A stretch of 64,000 nt of DNA from Phyllobacterium sp. 21LDTY02-6 (GTDB taxonomy: Bacteria; Pseudomonadota; Alphaproteobacteria; Rhizobiales; Rhizobiaceae). Shown here piece by piece: positions 25,448 to 34,364 of this stretch (positions are counted from its first letter, which is position 1; each line of letters opens with the position of its first letter). A model generated the notes under the pieces. The model had not been told where the DNA came from. It saw nothing but the letters and a program-made list of their open reading frames with translations, and did not search any database. Made by a program: the position numbers and the translations under genes. The stretch is taken from NCBI RefSeq assembly GCF_023554255.2, contig NZ_JAMJWD020000002.1, forward strand, positions 124,001 through 188,000, given 5' to 3'.

Positions 25448-26329
25448 ATGCAGCTTCCGCCCCTATCCGCAATCCGCGTCTTCGAGGCCGCCGCCAGGCT
25501 TGGCAGCTTCACCCGCGCGGCCGAGGAACTCGGCATGACCCAGGCGGCGGTGAGCTACCAGATCAAGCTTCTGGAGGAGCGCATCGACGCGCCGCTTTTC
25601 CTGCGCAGGCCGCGTCAGGTCATCCTCACCGAGGTCGGCGCGCGGCTTTCGCCGGCAATCAGCGAAGCCTTCGACCTGATCCGCGGCGCGATCGCCTCGT
25701 CCCGCGAAAACGCCGATGGCATCCTCGCCATCACCACCATTCCGACCTTCGCGGCGAATTGGCTCGTGCCGCGGCTCGGCTCGTTCCAGCTGGCGCATCC
25801 AAACCTTGCCGTACGGCTGAAAGCCACGCGCGACCTGATCGATTTCAATGGGCAGGAGGCAGATGTCGGCGTGCGCTCGGGCCATGGGAAATGGCCGGGG
25901 CTGACCGCGCACAGGATATTCGATGCGCAGTTCACGCCGATGCTGACGCCGGCGCTGGCGGAGTCGATCGGCGGCATTCATAAGCCGGAAGATCTGCTGA
26001 AACTGCCGATCGTCGACCCGAGCGACAGCTGGTGGAAATTGTGGTTCGGCGCCGTCGGCATCCCCGAGCCGAACCTGCTCGGCAATCCGCGCAGCCGCTT
26101 CGGCGACCAGCATCTGGAGGGCAAGGCCGTGCTTGCCGGAATGGGCGTCGGCATTCTGTCGCCGGTGTTCTACCAGACGGAGCTCGAACAAGGACAGCTT
26201 ATCCAGCCCTTCGACATCGTCGGCAGCGAGGGCCTCTATTACTGGCTGGTCTACAAGGAGACGCGGCGCAATGTCCCCAAGATCCGGGCCTTCAGGGATT
26301 GGCTGCTGGGCCAGCTCGAGGATGGCTAG
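25448..26329 (+). CDS. LysR-family regulator, GcvA type
   Basis: A 293-residue regulator. The opening LPPLSAIRVFEAAARLGSFTRAAEELGMTQAAVSYQIKLLEERI is the hallmark of the GcvA subgroup, and the effector domain (about 90-293) includes LDVLITTIPTF-like and GVGILSPVFYQTELEQGQLIQPF segments. GcvA-type proteins often control amino-acid or beta-lactamase genes. No divergent partner is obvious; the next plus-strand gene begins at 26718, so its target is unknown. Confidence 0.9.
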   Translation: MQLPPLSAIRVFEAAARLGSFTRAAEELGMTQAAVSYQIKLLEERIDAPLFLRRPRQVILTEVGARLSPAISEAFDLIRGAIASSRENADGILAITTIPTFAANWLVPRLGSFQLAHPNLAVRLKATRDLIDFNGQEADVGVRSGHGKWPGLTAHRIFDAQFTPMLTPALAESIGGIHKPEDLLKLPIVDPSDSWWKLWFGAVGIPEPNLLGNPRSRFGDQHLEGKAVLAGMGVGILSPVFYQTELEQGQLIQPFDIVGSEGLYYWLVYKETRRNVPKIRAFRDWLLGQLEDG

Positions 26330-26391
26330 TTCGAGGATGGATGGCGCTTCAGAAGCGCGGAACGGCCGCCGCGGCCGCTCCGGCTGCCGGA

Positions 26392-26553
26392 TCAGAATAT
26401 GGCGAGATAGCGCAGCAGCGAGATGATGCCGATGACGACCACGATGACCTGGGCGATCTGCTTTGCCCGGCCATCGAGCGGCAGCATCTGGATGAGATAA
26501 AGGACTAGGAAAATCACCAGAACGGTGATCAAAAGACTGATCAAGATCGACAT
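26392..26553 (-). CDS. Small two-helix membrane protein (Thivi_2564-like)
   Basis: A 53-residue protein from the ATG at 26553, with AGGA seven bases upstream. It consists of two hydrophobic helices joined by a short polar loop (MLPLDGRAKQ), ending IISLLRYLAIF. This layout matches small conserved membrane proteins of the Thivi_2564 type. Function is unknown. A 10-base palindrome GTAGCGCTAC lies upstream at 26585-26594. Confidence 0.65.
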   Translation of the reverse strand: MSILISLLITVLVIFLVLYLIQMLPLDGRAKQIAQVIVVVIGIISLLRYLAIF

Positions 26554-26717
26554 TTCAATTTCCTGTTTTGAGATCAATGTAAGTGTAGCGCTACTAAACT
26601 CCCGTCCCGGGCGATTGGTTCCGGCAGCCCCGCTTCTCTCATCCTCAGCAAGCCGAGATTGTTAGGAGGGCGCCAAGCTGATAGCCTGCGGCTCCCTCAC
26701 CCGTTCGGAATCACGCC

Positions 26718-27131
26718 ATGCCCTCACTTTTCCATTTCGCCTATCATGTAACCGATCTTGACGAGGCCCGGCGCTTCTATGGCGGCGTCCTTGGCTGCAC
26801 CGAGGGCCGCAGCACCGACACATGGGTGGATTTCGATTTCTTCGGCCATCAGATCTCGCTGCATCTCGGCCAGCCATTCGCCACCGCCAATACCGGCAAG
26901 GTGGGCGACCACATGGTGCCGATGCCGCATTTCGGCGTGATCCTGCCGCTCGACGACTGGAACGCGCTGGCGGAGCGGCTGAAGCAGCATTCGGTGGATT
27001 TCGTCATGCCGCCCGTCGTGCGCTTCCAGGGCGAGCCGGGCGAGCAATGGACCATGTTCTTCCGCGATCCCTCGGGCAATCCCATCGAGGTCAAGGGCTT
27101 TGCCGACTTCGCCGGCATCTACGCCAGATAG
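26718..27131 (+). CDS. VOC-family (glyoxalase/dioxygenase fold) protein
   Basis: A 137-residue protein with the vicinal-oxygen-chelate fold: FHFAYHVTDLDEARRFYGGVLGC at the start, then WVDFDFFGHQISLHLG, and the closing MFFRDPSGNPIEVKGFAD. Candidate metal ligands are H10 (AYHV), H in GHQISLH and E in IEVKG. The substrate is unknown. Only 20 bases separate it from the DMT permease gene, so they are probably cotranscribed. Confidence 0.88.
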   Translation: MPSLFHFAYHVTDLDEARRFYGGVLGCTEGRSTDTWVDFDFFGHQISLHLGQPFATANTGKVGDHMVPMPHFGVILPLDDWNALAERLKQHSVDFVMPPVVRFQGEPGEQWTMFFRDPSGNPIEVKGFADFAGIYAR

Positions 27132-27151
27132 GCCGGCAAGCGGCGCTCGCC

Positions 27152-28021
27152 ATGGAACCCCAGCAATCGAATATCAGGGCGGCCCTGTGGATGGCCGGCT
27201 CGCTCGTCGCCATCATCCTGATGGCGGTGTCGGGCCGCGAGGCCTCGCGCGAGCTCAACGTCTTCCAGATCATGGAAATGCGCTCGCTGATCGGCCTGGT
27301 CATGCTGTATCCGCTGGTACGCGCCGCCGGCGGATTGCGCGCCATGCAGACCAGCCGGATGTGGCTGCACATTGCGCGCAATACCGCGCATTACACCGGC
27401 CAGTTCGCCTGGCTCCAGGCGCTCTCGCTCATCCCGCTGGCGCAGCTGATCGCCATAGAATTCACCACGCCGGCGTGGACGGCGCTGCTGGCGGTGGCCT
27501 TTCTCGGCGAGCGCCTCACCCTGTGGCGCGCCCTCACCGTTCTCCTCGGCATCATCGGCGTCGTCATCATCGTCCGGCCCGGAATGGCCTCGATCGAGAC
27601 CGGCCAGTTGATCGTGCTCGGCGCGGCGCTGACCTTCGGCATTTCCTTCACCATGGTCAAATCGCTGACGCGCACGGACAGCGCGGTGCGCATCATCTTC
27701 TGGATGCTCGTCATCCAGTCCGCCATCGGCTTCCTGCCCGCCGCCTGGTTCTGGCGCTGGCCGAGCCTCGAAGTGATGCCGTGGATCATCATCATCGCCT
27801 TCACCGGCACGTTCTCGCATTATTGCATGGCCCGCGCGCTCAACCATGCGGATGCGACCGTGGTGGTGCCCATGGACTTCCTGCGGGTGCCGCTGACGGC
27901 GGTCGTCGGCTGGCTGCTCTATGCGGAACAGATCGACATCTACACCGCCGCCGGAGCGGCGCTGATCCTGTGCGGCAATGCGCTCAACCTGAAGAACCGC
28001 AAGCCGCCGGCGAAGCCGTGA
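27152..28021 (+). CDS. EamA-family (DMT) transporter
   Basis: A 289-residue protein with ten predicted membrane segments in two EamA halves (first about 10-140, second about 150-280). Visible features are ALSLIPLAQLIAIEFTTPAWTALLAVAFLGERLT at the end of the first half and ALNHADATVVVPMDFLRVPLTAVVGWLLYAEQ in the second. The frame extends far upstream through the VOC gene, but the ATG at 27152 gives a normal EamA N-terminus. It is likely a small-molecule exporter of unknown cargo. Confidence 0.88.
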   Translation: MEPQQSNIRAALWMAGSLVAIILMAVSGREASRELNVFQIMEMRSLIGLVMLYPLVRAAGGLRAMQTSRMWLHIARNTAHYTGQFAWLQALSLIPLAQLIAIEFTTPAWTALLAVAFLGERLTLWRALTVLLGIIGVVIIVRPGMASIETGQLIVLGAALTFGISFTMVKSLTRTDSAVRIIFWMLVIQSAIGFLPAAWFWRWPSLEVMPWIIIIAFTGTFSHYCMARALNHADATVVVPMDFLRVPLTAVVGWLLYAEQIDIYTAAGAALILCGNALNLKNRKPPAKP

Positions 28022-28039
28022 ACCGGGCCATGCCGGGCG

Positions 28040-28369
28040 CTATGGCTCGTCCTCCTGCACGGCAATGGCATCCTCGACATCCTCCGCCGGCCGCAGCGCC
28101 TGCACCCTTGCCTCGGCGGAACTGGCGAGATGGGCCCAGATCTTCGCCAGGCTGGCGGCGGCGCGCCGATAGGAGGCGTCCACCTCCGACTGGCCGATCA
28201 TGGCTTCCACCTCGCCGAAATCGCGCACGCCCTTGTCGATCACGCCATGCAGGCGCGAGGCCTGTTCGAATGTCAGATTTGGCCGGTTCAGCGCGGCCGG
28301 AACCTGTTTGACGAGCTGCTGCACCAGGTCAGCGTGCCGCTGAAGCCGGACTATCGCTTCGTTTCCCAT
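28040..28369 (-). CDS. Small hypothetical protein, mostly helical
   Basis: A 109-residue protein from the ATG at 28369, with AAGGAG six bases upstream. It is charged and helical (EAIVRLQRHADLVQQLVKQVP, then SYRRAAASLAKIWAHLASS) and ends in an acidic tail (EDVEDAIAVQEDEP). No family is recognised. It converges on the DMT transporter gene. Confidence 0.65.
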   Translation of the reverse strand: MGNEAIVRLQRHADLVQQLVKQVPAALNRPNLTFEQASRLHGVIDKGVRDFGEVEAMIGQSEVDASYRRAAASLAKIWAHLASSAEARVQALRPAEDVEDAIAVQEDEP

Positions 28370-28472
28370 GCCATGCTCCTTCGCTTTTTCATGATGCGCG
28401 TATGCACAGATAAAGGCAAATTCAGGCCGGGAGTTCCAATATCCATGTCGTTCTCCATACCGTTCCGGGCGA

Positions 28473-29375
28473 TCACCGCGCGCCCATGTGCTCGACGAGG
28501 AAATCGATGAAGGTGCGCACGCGGGTGGCGAGATAATCATGGCCGACGAAGACGGCATTGATCTGCTCAAGATCACCCGGATTGTAATCCTCGAGGATCA
28601 CCACCAGCCTGCCCTCGCGAATATCGTCGGCAAGGTGGAAGGCGCCGAGCCGGGTGATGCCCAGGCCCGCCAGGCACATCTGGCGGTTGATCGCGCCGCT
28701 GCTGGCGAGGAAATTTCCCGAGATCGGGATCATCTCGACAATACCGCTCTTCGGATCCATGAACGGCCATTCCTCGACGGCGCGGCGGAAATTGAAGTTC
28801 AGGCAATTGTGGTTCTCGAGTTCGTCCGGATGCTGCGGCGTACCGTGCCGCCGCAGATATTCGGGCGCCGCGACCACCACTTTCCGGCTTTCGCAGAGCT
28901 TGCGCGCCTTGAGGTTGGAATCGCGCATCGGGCCGACGCGGATGCCGATATCGGCGCGTTCGCCGATCAGGTCCACCACCCTTTCGCTCAGCGTCATATC
29001 GAGCTCCACCTCCGGGTAGAGTTCGAGGAATTTCGGCATCAGCGGCAGGATGAGGCTCTGGCCGACGGCGACGGAGGAATTGACCCGCAGCAGGCCGCGC
29101 GGCGCGACCGAGGCGCCGGAAGCCACGACCCGCTCCGTCTCCTCGATCTCGGCGATGATGCGCCTCGCCCGCTGGCGGTAGATTTCACCCTCGGGCGTCA
29201 ATTGCAGCGAGCGGGTGGAGCGGACGAGAAGCCGCGTGCCGAGCCGGTCCTCGATGCGGCGGATCATCTTGCTGACGGCGGAGGGCGACAGGCCAAGGCG
29301 GCGGCCGGCAGCCGAGAAACTGTCGAGTTCGACCGCCGTGACGAACACGTCCATTTCCCCTATCCTGTTGTCCAT
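28473..29375 (-). CDS. LysR-family regulator, divergent from an aldo/keto reductase
   Basis: A 300-residue regulator of the CrgA-like subgroup: MDNRIGEMDVFVTAVELDSFSAAGRRLGLSPSAVSKMIRRIEDRLG (residues 1-46), then an effector domain from about 90. It starts 174 bases from the aldo/keto reductase and is transcribed away from it, so that gene is the likely target. Confidence 0.9.
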   Translation of the reverse strand: MDNRIGEMDVFVTAVELDSFSAAGRRLGLSPSAVSKMIRRIEDRLGTRLLVRSTRSLQLTPEGEIYRQRARRIIAEIEETERVVASGASVAPRGLLRVNSSVAVGQSLILPLMPKFLELYPEVELDMTLSERVVDLIGERADIGIRVGPMRDSNLKARKLCESRKVVVAAPEYLRRHGTPQHPDELENHNCLNFNFRRAVEEWPFMDPKSGIVEMIPISGNFLASSGAINRQMCLAGLGITRLGAFHLADDIREGRLVVILEDYNPGDLEQINAVFVGHDYLATRVRTFIDFLVEHMGAR

Positions 29376-29549
29376 CGGGCAGAACCTTTCGACCTATGAA
29401 TTCCATTCACAGGAGTTAAGCGATAAGCTGCGATTATCATAGGCAATCGAACGTCCCATATCCACTCCCGGATTGCGCCCGCAAGAGCGCATGACAGTTC
29501 CCGTTGTTGGACGCCCATTGTTGAAAGCCCATTATTGAAAGGAAGATCG
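29376..29549. promoter_or_regulatory. Divergent LysR/aldo-keto reductase control region
   Basis: This 174-base spacer contains the inverted repeat GATAA-7-TTATC (29422-29438), with LysR-like spacing. Directly before the reductase ribosome site is a 14-base tandem duplication, GCCCATTGTTGAAA then GCCCATTATTGAAA (29513-29540). The remainder shows no obvious feature. Confidence 0.45.
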
Positions 29550-30377
29550 ATGTTCAATGTTGACGCCAATGGAGCCGCCATTCCCGCAATCGGTTTCGGC
29601 ACATACCGCATGCCCGGTGCGGACGTGCTGCGCATGGTGCCGGCGGCGCTGAAGCTCGGCTACCGCCATGTCGATACCGCGCAGATCTATGGCAATGAAA
29701 GCGAGGTCGGCGAGGCGATCGCGGGTTCGGGCGTGCGGCGCGAGGATGTATTCCTGACGACGAAGGTCTGGGTCGACAAATATGCCCATGCGGATCTCAT
29801 CGCCTCCGTCGACGAGAGCCTCGGGAAATTGCGGACGGACTACATCGACCTGCTGCTGCTGCACTGGCCGAAGAGCCCCGTTCCGCTGGCGGAGCGCATC
29901 GGCGCGCTCAACGAGGTCCGCGATGCGGGCAAGGTCCGGCATATCGGCGTCAGCAATTTCAGCACGGCGCTCATGGCCGAGGCCGCATCGCTGAGCAAGG
30001 CGCCGATCGTCACCAACCAGATCGAATATCACCCCTATCTCGACCAGACGGTAGTGCTGGAAGCGGCACGGCGCAGCGGCATGAGCATCACCGCCTATTA
30101 CGCCATGGCCGATGGCAAGGTGATCGGCGATCCGGCGATCAAGGCCATCGCCGCGGCCCATGGCAAATCCGAAGCGCAGGTCGTGCTGCGCTGGCTCGTG
30201 CAGCAGGACGGCGTGATCGCGCTGTCGAAAACCGTCAGCGAGGATCGTCTGCGCAGCAATTTCGACATATTCGATTTCGTGCTTTCGGAGACGGAGATGC
30301 AGGCACTGCACGCTCTGGCCCGGCCGGACGGGCGCATCGTCAATCCCGGCCACCTCGCTCCCGACTGGGACCGCTGA
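29550..30377 (+). CDS. Aldo/keto reductase
   Basis: A 275-residue NADPH-dependent oxidoreductase from the ATG at 29550, with AAAGGAAG upstream. The TIM-barrel family pattern is clear: IPAIGFGTYRM, the catalytic region GYRHVDTAQIYGNESEVGEAI (D and Y), KVWVDKYAH (K), YIDLLLLHWPK (H) and IGVSNFS. The closing HLAPDWDR is common in 2,5-diketo-D-gluconate reductase-type enzymes. It likely reduces an aldehyde or ketone; no specific substrate can be given. Confidence 0.92.
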   Translation: MFNVDANGAAIPAIGFGTYRMPGADVLRMVPAALKLGYRHVDTAQIYGNESEVGEAIAGSGVRREDVFLTTKVWVDKYAHADLIASVDESLGKLRTDYIDLLLLHWPKSPVPLAERIGALNEVRDAGKVRHIGVSNFSTALMAEAASLSKAPIVTNQIEYHPYLDQTVVLEAARRSGMSITAYYAMADGKVIGDPAIKAIAAAHGKSEAQVVLRWLVQQDGVIALSKTVSEDRLRSNFDIFDFVLSETEMQALHALARPDGRIVNPGHLAPDWDR

Positions 30378-30457
30378 GGGGAGTTTGGCTTGGTGGTGGT
30401 TCTGACAGGTTGGCGGGTGTTGAGCTCGCAGACCTACAACCCTGCAAAACTCTACTC

Positions 30458-30500
30458 TCCCTCATCCTGAGCCCTCATGGTGAGCTTGTCGAACCACGAA
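30458..30500. repeat. REP-like intergenic repeat
   Basis: Contains CTCATGGTGAGCTTGTCGAA, the reverse form of the dispersed element TTCGACAAGCTCACCATGAG. It relates to the copies at 11763, 20795 and 30920. Confidence 0.65.
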
Positions 30501-30592
30501 GGGCGCAACAACGGTGGTGCAACACCTGTTGAATACAAAAAACCCTCACCACGCCCGCGCAAATCGCGTCTGGTCATTGAAATGGGGGGAGA

Positions 30593-30648
30593 CGGGCGGT
30601 CTTCAGCGCGTCGTAGTGGTATCAGGGTCGAGGTCCGAAGACCGCCCG
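30593..30648. repeat. Perfect 12-base inverted repeat with a 32-base loop
   Basis: CGGGCGGTCTTC (30593-30604) is mirrored exactly by GAAGACCGCCCG (30637-30648). It could be a stem of a structured RNA, a remnant of a small mobile element, or a decayed repeat. Confidence 0.6.
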
Positions 30649-30857
30649 CGACGTCTTTGCCTGCTGTTGCTGCGCTTGTCAGACGCAACAACCCGGAAAA
30701 CGAAGCGCCACCTCCGTTTCCTTCTGCAGTTTGCCGGCCAATCGGGGTTGTCACTTCCGACTATCCGGCAACGCCATCCTTTCCCAGCTTGTCGAAACAG
30801 CACCGGAAGCTGCTCCCCCACTGGAAAGGACCGAATCACAATAACCCGGTTTCAAAG

Positions 30858-30887
30858 TGGTGGGATAAGTTTCCATTTATCCCACCA
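30858..30887. repeat. Strong 11-base-pair hairpin
   Basis: TGGTGGGATAA-GTTTCCAT-TTATCCCACCA is an 11-pair perfect stem with an 8-base loop. No T-run follows on either strand, so it is not a standard terminator; it may be an operator or a repeat element. Confidence 0.6.
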
Positions 30888-30919
30888 GGAGGGGCGTGTG
30901 TTGCATAAATGATGTGCGT

Positions 30920-30965
30920 GCTTCGTGCTTCGACAGCCTCAGCATGAGGGGCTCAGGATGAGGAT
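30920..30965. repeat. REP-like intergenic repeat
   Basis: Contains GTGCTTCGACAGCCTCAGC followed by ATGAGGGGCTCAGGATGAGG, a close relative of the elements at 11763 and 30458. Confidence 0.65.
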
Positions 30966-31179
30966 GATTGATTTGATTGCAGAAAAGCAGGGAGCCATGA
31001 TCTGAAACCTCGCAGAACTATCCCCCTGCCACCAACTACCACCCTCATCTGTGAATTCGCTTCACAAAGGTTGAGCGTTGCAGCTCGGTTATCAATGCAA
31101 TCGCCGCGCGCCATATTGGCTGCAACGTGACCGGCGGCTGTCGCCGGGCCCCATTCAACCTTGATCCGAGGAAAAGACC

Positions 31180-32364
31180 ATGCCTCTTGCCCTTCTGGCG
31201 CTGACGATCAGCGCCTATGCCATAGGAACGACCGAATTCGTCATTGTCGGACTGCTGCCGACCGTAGCCGCAGATCTCGGCATCAGCCTGCCGCTGGCCG
31301 GCCTCATCGTCAGCGTCTACGCGCTCGGCGTCACCTTCGGCGCCCCGATCCTCACCGCCCTCACCGGCCGCGTCGAGCGCAAGCCGCTGCTGCTCGGCCT
31401 GATGGCGCTCTTCATCATCGGCAACAGCGCCGCCGCGCTCTCGCCGACCTATGCGATGCTGCTCGTCGCCCGCGTGCTGAGCGCCTTTGCTCATGGCGTA
31501 TTCTTCTCCGTCGGCGCGACCATAGCGGCCGATCTCGTGGCGCCCAACCGGCGCGCTTCCGCCATCGCCACGATGTTTCTCGGCCTCACCGTCGCCATCG
31601 TCACCGGCGTCCCGCTCGGCACCTTCATCGGCCAGCAGCTCGGCTGGCGCGCCACATTCTGGGCCGTGTCGCTGCTCGGCGTCATCGCCTTCCTCGCCAT
31701 CGCCTTCCTGCTGCCTTCCACCATCGCCAAGGCGCCGCCCGCCCGCCTCATGGACCAGCTGCGCGTGCTCGGCAGCGGCCGGCTGATCCTTGCCTTCGCC
31801 ATGACGGCGCTCGGCTATGGCGGCACCTTCGTCATGTTCACCTACCTTGCCTCGATGCTCGAGGAAATCACCGGCTTTGCCAATTCGACCGTCAGCCTGG
31901 TGCTCGTGCTCTATGGCCTGTCCATCGCCATCGGCAACATGGCGGGCGGACGCCTGGCCGACGGCAATCCGGTCAAGGCGCTGATGGTAATGTTCCTGCT
32001 GCAGGCCATCGCCCTCGCCATCCTGACCTTCACCGCCGTCTCGCCGGTATGGTCGCTGGTGACGCTGGCGGTGCTCGGCGCCCTGTCGTTCTCGAACGTT
32101 CCCGGCCTCCAGCTCTATGTGGTGCAGCTGGCGAAGCTCCACCGGCCGGGTGCCGTCGACGTGGCCTCCGCGCTCAACATCGCCGCCTTCAATCTCGGCA
32201 TAGCCGGCGGCGCGTTCCTCGGCGGCATCGTGGTGGCATCGCCGCTCGGGCTCGGCGCAACGCCATGGGTGGGCTCGCTGCTCGTCCTCGGCGCCATGGT
32301 GCTGACGATCTGGAGCCATCTGCTCGACCGGCGCGAGGGGCAGGTGGCGCTGGCCCATGCCTGA
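31180..32364 (+). CDS. MFS efflux transporter (AraJ/YdhP type)
   Basis: A 394-residue transporter with 12 predicted membrane segments. The opening LALTISAYAIGTTEFVIVGLLPTVAADLGISLPLAG is highly characteristic of the DHA1 AraJ/YdhP group, as is the motif TGRVERKPLLLGLM in the 2-3 loop and GTFIGQQLGWRATFW. It probably exports a sugar derivative or drug-like compound. No regulator gene is adjacent. Confidence 0.92.
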   Translation: MPLALLALTISAYAIGTTEFVIVGLLPTVAADLGISLPLAGLIVSVYALGVTFGAPILTALTGRVERKPLLLGLMALFIIGNSAAALSPTYAMLLVARVLSAFAHGVFFSVGATIAADLVAPNRRASAIATMFLGLTVAIVTGVPLGTFIGQQLGWRATFWAVSLLGVIAFLAIAFLLPSTIAKAPPARLMDQLRVLGSGRLILAFAMTALGYGGTFVMFTYLASMLEEITGFANSTVSLVLVLYGLSIAIGNMAGGRLADGNPVKALMVMFLLQAIALAILTFTAVSPVWSLVTLAVLGALSFSNVPGLQLYVVQLAKLHRPGAVDVASALNIAAFNLGIAGGAFLGGIVVASPLGLGATPWVGSLLVLGAMVLTIWSHLLDRREGQVALAHA

Positions 32365-32457
32365 GGGCGAGGCCAAGCCTTGCCCAAGCTTGGCCCAATC
32401 TTGGCATAGCCGCAAAAACAGTTAAGGTCGGCATGGGATTCGTGAGGGAGGCGTTCC

Positions 32458-33756
32458 ATGCTGGCCGAAATGGCTCTGCCGATCAGACTGACAATGCGAC
32501 TCTGGCTGAGGTTCTGGCCACAGCTCGTCCTCGTCCTCCTGCTCGGCCTGATGGCGACGGATCTGTTGATGTACCTCGCCGTCCGGGCCGCCTATGTGAA
32601 CCATTATCTCGGCCTTGGCGTGCTGACGCTGGTCGCCCTCGCGCAATTGGTGACCACGGTTTCCCTCATCCTCATCGTCCGCCCCGGCCTGCCCTCCGTC
32701 ATGGCGGCGCAGGGCGACGGCGACACTCGAACCACGGGCGATGCTGGCCCCGGCGGCCTTTCGCGCCTTGCGACGATCATCGGCGTGGCGCTGCTTCCCT
32801 TCTTCGCCTATTACGCCGCCTGGGGCTTCCTCGGCGATACGGTGCGGCAATATTCGCGCCTCGCCCTGGCCATGATGCCGTTTGGCGGCGAGAGCGGCAA
32901 TGTGCTGGACGTGCTCGATTCGAAATGGATCCTCCTGTCCGTGGTCATATCCTGGGCCGTGCGCCGCTTCGCCAAGACGATGAGGGAGCGCACCGGCAAG
33001 GCGATCTGGCAGATCGTCATGGTCATCTGCGAGACGAACTGGATCTTCATCGGTCTCTACATCATCAGCCGCTGGAAGGACCAGTGGATGAACATGCTGG
33101 TCGAAGGCCGGCTCTGGTCGTGGTTCGAGCAATTGCTGGCTGTGCTGGTGCAGCCGATCGGCCATGCCCATGCGGCCGCCATGGTGGCCGTGGAACAGGT
33201 TCCCGAAAGCGCCGGAACGCTCGCCGTCAGCCTGTTCTTCCACGCCCTGCTGCCGGTGATCTGGCTGGTCATGGTCGCCATCGTCTATGGCTATGACGTG
33301 CGCGACGAGCAGGAACTGCTGCGCATCCACCGCCGGGTGGAGCGGTTTGGCGAGCGCTACAAGTCGATCCCGAAATTCCTGCGCGATTTCGTCGAGCACT
33401 TCATCGGCGGCTATCGCTCGCGCTATCTGCCGATCGCCAATGGCGTGCGGCTGACGCTGAATTCCGGCCTGCTCCTCATCATCACGCTGATCCTCGGCTA
33501 TCGCTTCATCGAATGGGCCGGCGCGTGGCTGTGGCTCGGCGCCGCGCGGCTCATCGGCCCGCATGGCCTCAATGAATGGTCGGTGCTCGGCAATTTCGTC
33601 AGCTTCCTGTTCGGAAGCCCGCTGCAGGATTCATCGACCGGCATCCTCATCGAGCCGTTGCGCATCTGCTTCCTCGCCGCCGTGCTGGAAACCGCATTCT
33701 CGATGACCCGCAAGGCCCCGGCCGACCAGGCTTCGCCGGCCCCCGCCAGCGCGTGA
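32458..33756 (+). CDS. Polytopic membrane protein of unknown function
   Basis: A 432-residue protein with about six or seven membrane segments (about 20-45, 50-75, 105-125, 155-175, 185-205, 270-290 and 340-360) and a long soluble loop near 290-340 rich in charged residues (RDEQELLRIHRRVERFGERYK). I recognise no domain. It follows the MFS gene by 93 bases and converges on a run of three membrane-anchored proteins, so a shared envelope function is possible but unproven. Confidence 0.7.
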   Translation: MLAEMALPIRLTMRLWLRFWPQLVLVLLLGLMATDLLMYLAVRAAYVNHYLGLGVLTLVALAQLVTTVSLILIVRPGLPSVMAAQGDGDTRTTGDAGPGGLSRLATIIGVALLPFFAYYAAWGFLGDTVRQYSRLALAMMPFGGESGNVLDVLDSKWILLSVVISWAVRRFAKTMRERTGKAIWQIVMVICETNWIFIGLYIISRWKDQWMNMLVEGRLWSWFEQLLAVLVQPIGHAHAAAMVAVEQVPESAGTLAVSLFFHALLPVIWLVMVAIVYGYDVRDEQELLRIHRRVERFGERYKSIPKFLRDFVEHFIGGYRSRYLPIANGVRLTLNSGLLLIITLILGYRFIEWAGAWLWLGAARLIGPHGLNEWSVLGNFVSFLFGSPLQDSSTGILIEPLRICFLAAVLETAFSMTRKAPADQASPAPASA

Positions 33757-33788
33757 AGCCAGCGTGTGAAGCCAGGGCCTGAACCTTT

Positions 33789-34361
33789 TCAGGGCGCGGC
33801 AAAGCGCAGATAGCCTGGACGCTGGCTATGGACGCCGATGGTCGGATAGAGTTCCGGCACGACATTCTCGGGCACGAGATAGCGTTCCTCGATCACCATG
33901 CGGTCGCCCTGCGCCGCGCCCGAAAAGGTTGCCGACATGCAGGTCTGGATGCCCTCCTGCGCCCGCGGCAGGCCGTTGACATTGGCCGGCAGCCAGGAGC
34001 GCCCGGCCTTGTCGTAGAGCCTGACGGAGCACATCAGCCACAGATTGCGCAGGTCGGGATCGCCGATCTCGACAGCGAAACGGGCAATGACCGGCACGGC
34101 TCCCTTCGGCGGCTGCCGTCCGGGCCGCATTTCGCCCGTCGCATTGCGAATGCCGAGAAATTGCCAGCGGCTGCCGGCATAGTCCGCCGTTTCGCCGGGC
34201 GCGATATCCGTGGCGAAGACGTCACGATATTTCGACAGTTCGAGCACGTCGCGATAGGATGTTACGACCAGCGCCAGAGGCACGACGACGACCAGCGCCA
34301 GCAGGCTGCGCCGCCGCCAGACCCGCTCGGGGCTTTCACCGGTCTGAACTGGGTTCGCCAT
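33789..34361 (-). CDS. Membrane-anchored periplasmic protein A (unknown)
   Basis: A 190-residue protein with one N-terminal membrane segment (about 20-36, SLLALVVVVPLALVVTS) and a periplasmic beta-rich domain (WQFLGIRNATGEMRP, then VPVIARFAVEIGDPDLRNLWLMCSVRLYDKAGRSW and RYLVPENVVPELYPTIGV). The domain reads like an immunoglobulin-type DUF4352 fold; this is a visual judgement. It is the last of three similar genes and starts 3 bases after the stop of the previous one. Confidence 0.7.
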   Translation of the reverse strand: MANPVQTGESPERVWRRRSLLALVVVVPLALVVTSYRDVLELSKYRDVFATDIAPGETADYAGSRWQFLGIRNATGEMRPGRQPPKGAVPVIARFAVEIGDPDLRNLWLMCSVRLYDKAGRSWLPANVNGLPRAQEGIQTCMSATFSGAAQGDRMVIEERYLVPENVVPELYPTIGVHSQRPGYLRFAAP

Positions 34362-34364
34362 GGC

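Larger units (their letters stand above)
30378..31179. other. 0.8-kb gene-free region with repeats and hairpins
   Basis: No reading frame here looks genuine; those present have random composition and run through the repeats. The region contains REP-like elements at 30458-30500 and 30920-30965, a widely spaced 12-base inverted repeat (30593-30648) and a strong hairpin (30858-30887). Its right end should hold the promoter of the MFS gene at 31180. Confidence 0.6.

Noticed and set aside
30477-30908. Plus-strand open frame of 143 codons
   Set aside because: It runs through REP-like elements and a hairpin, is rich in Arg/Pro/Ser without any domain, and has no credible ribosome site.
31161-33296. 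711-codon plus-strand frame
   Set aside because: It is an out-of-frame shadow across the MFS and membrane-protein genes with biased Arg/His/Pro composition.
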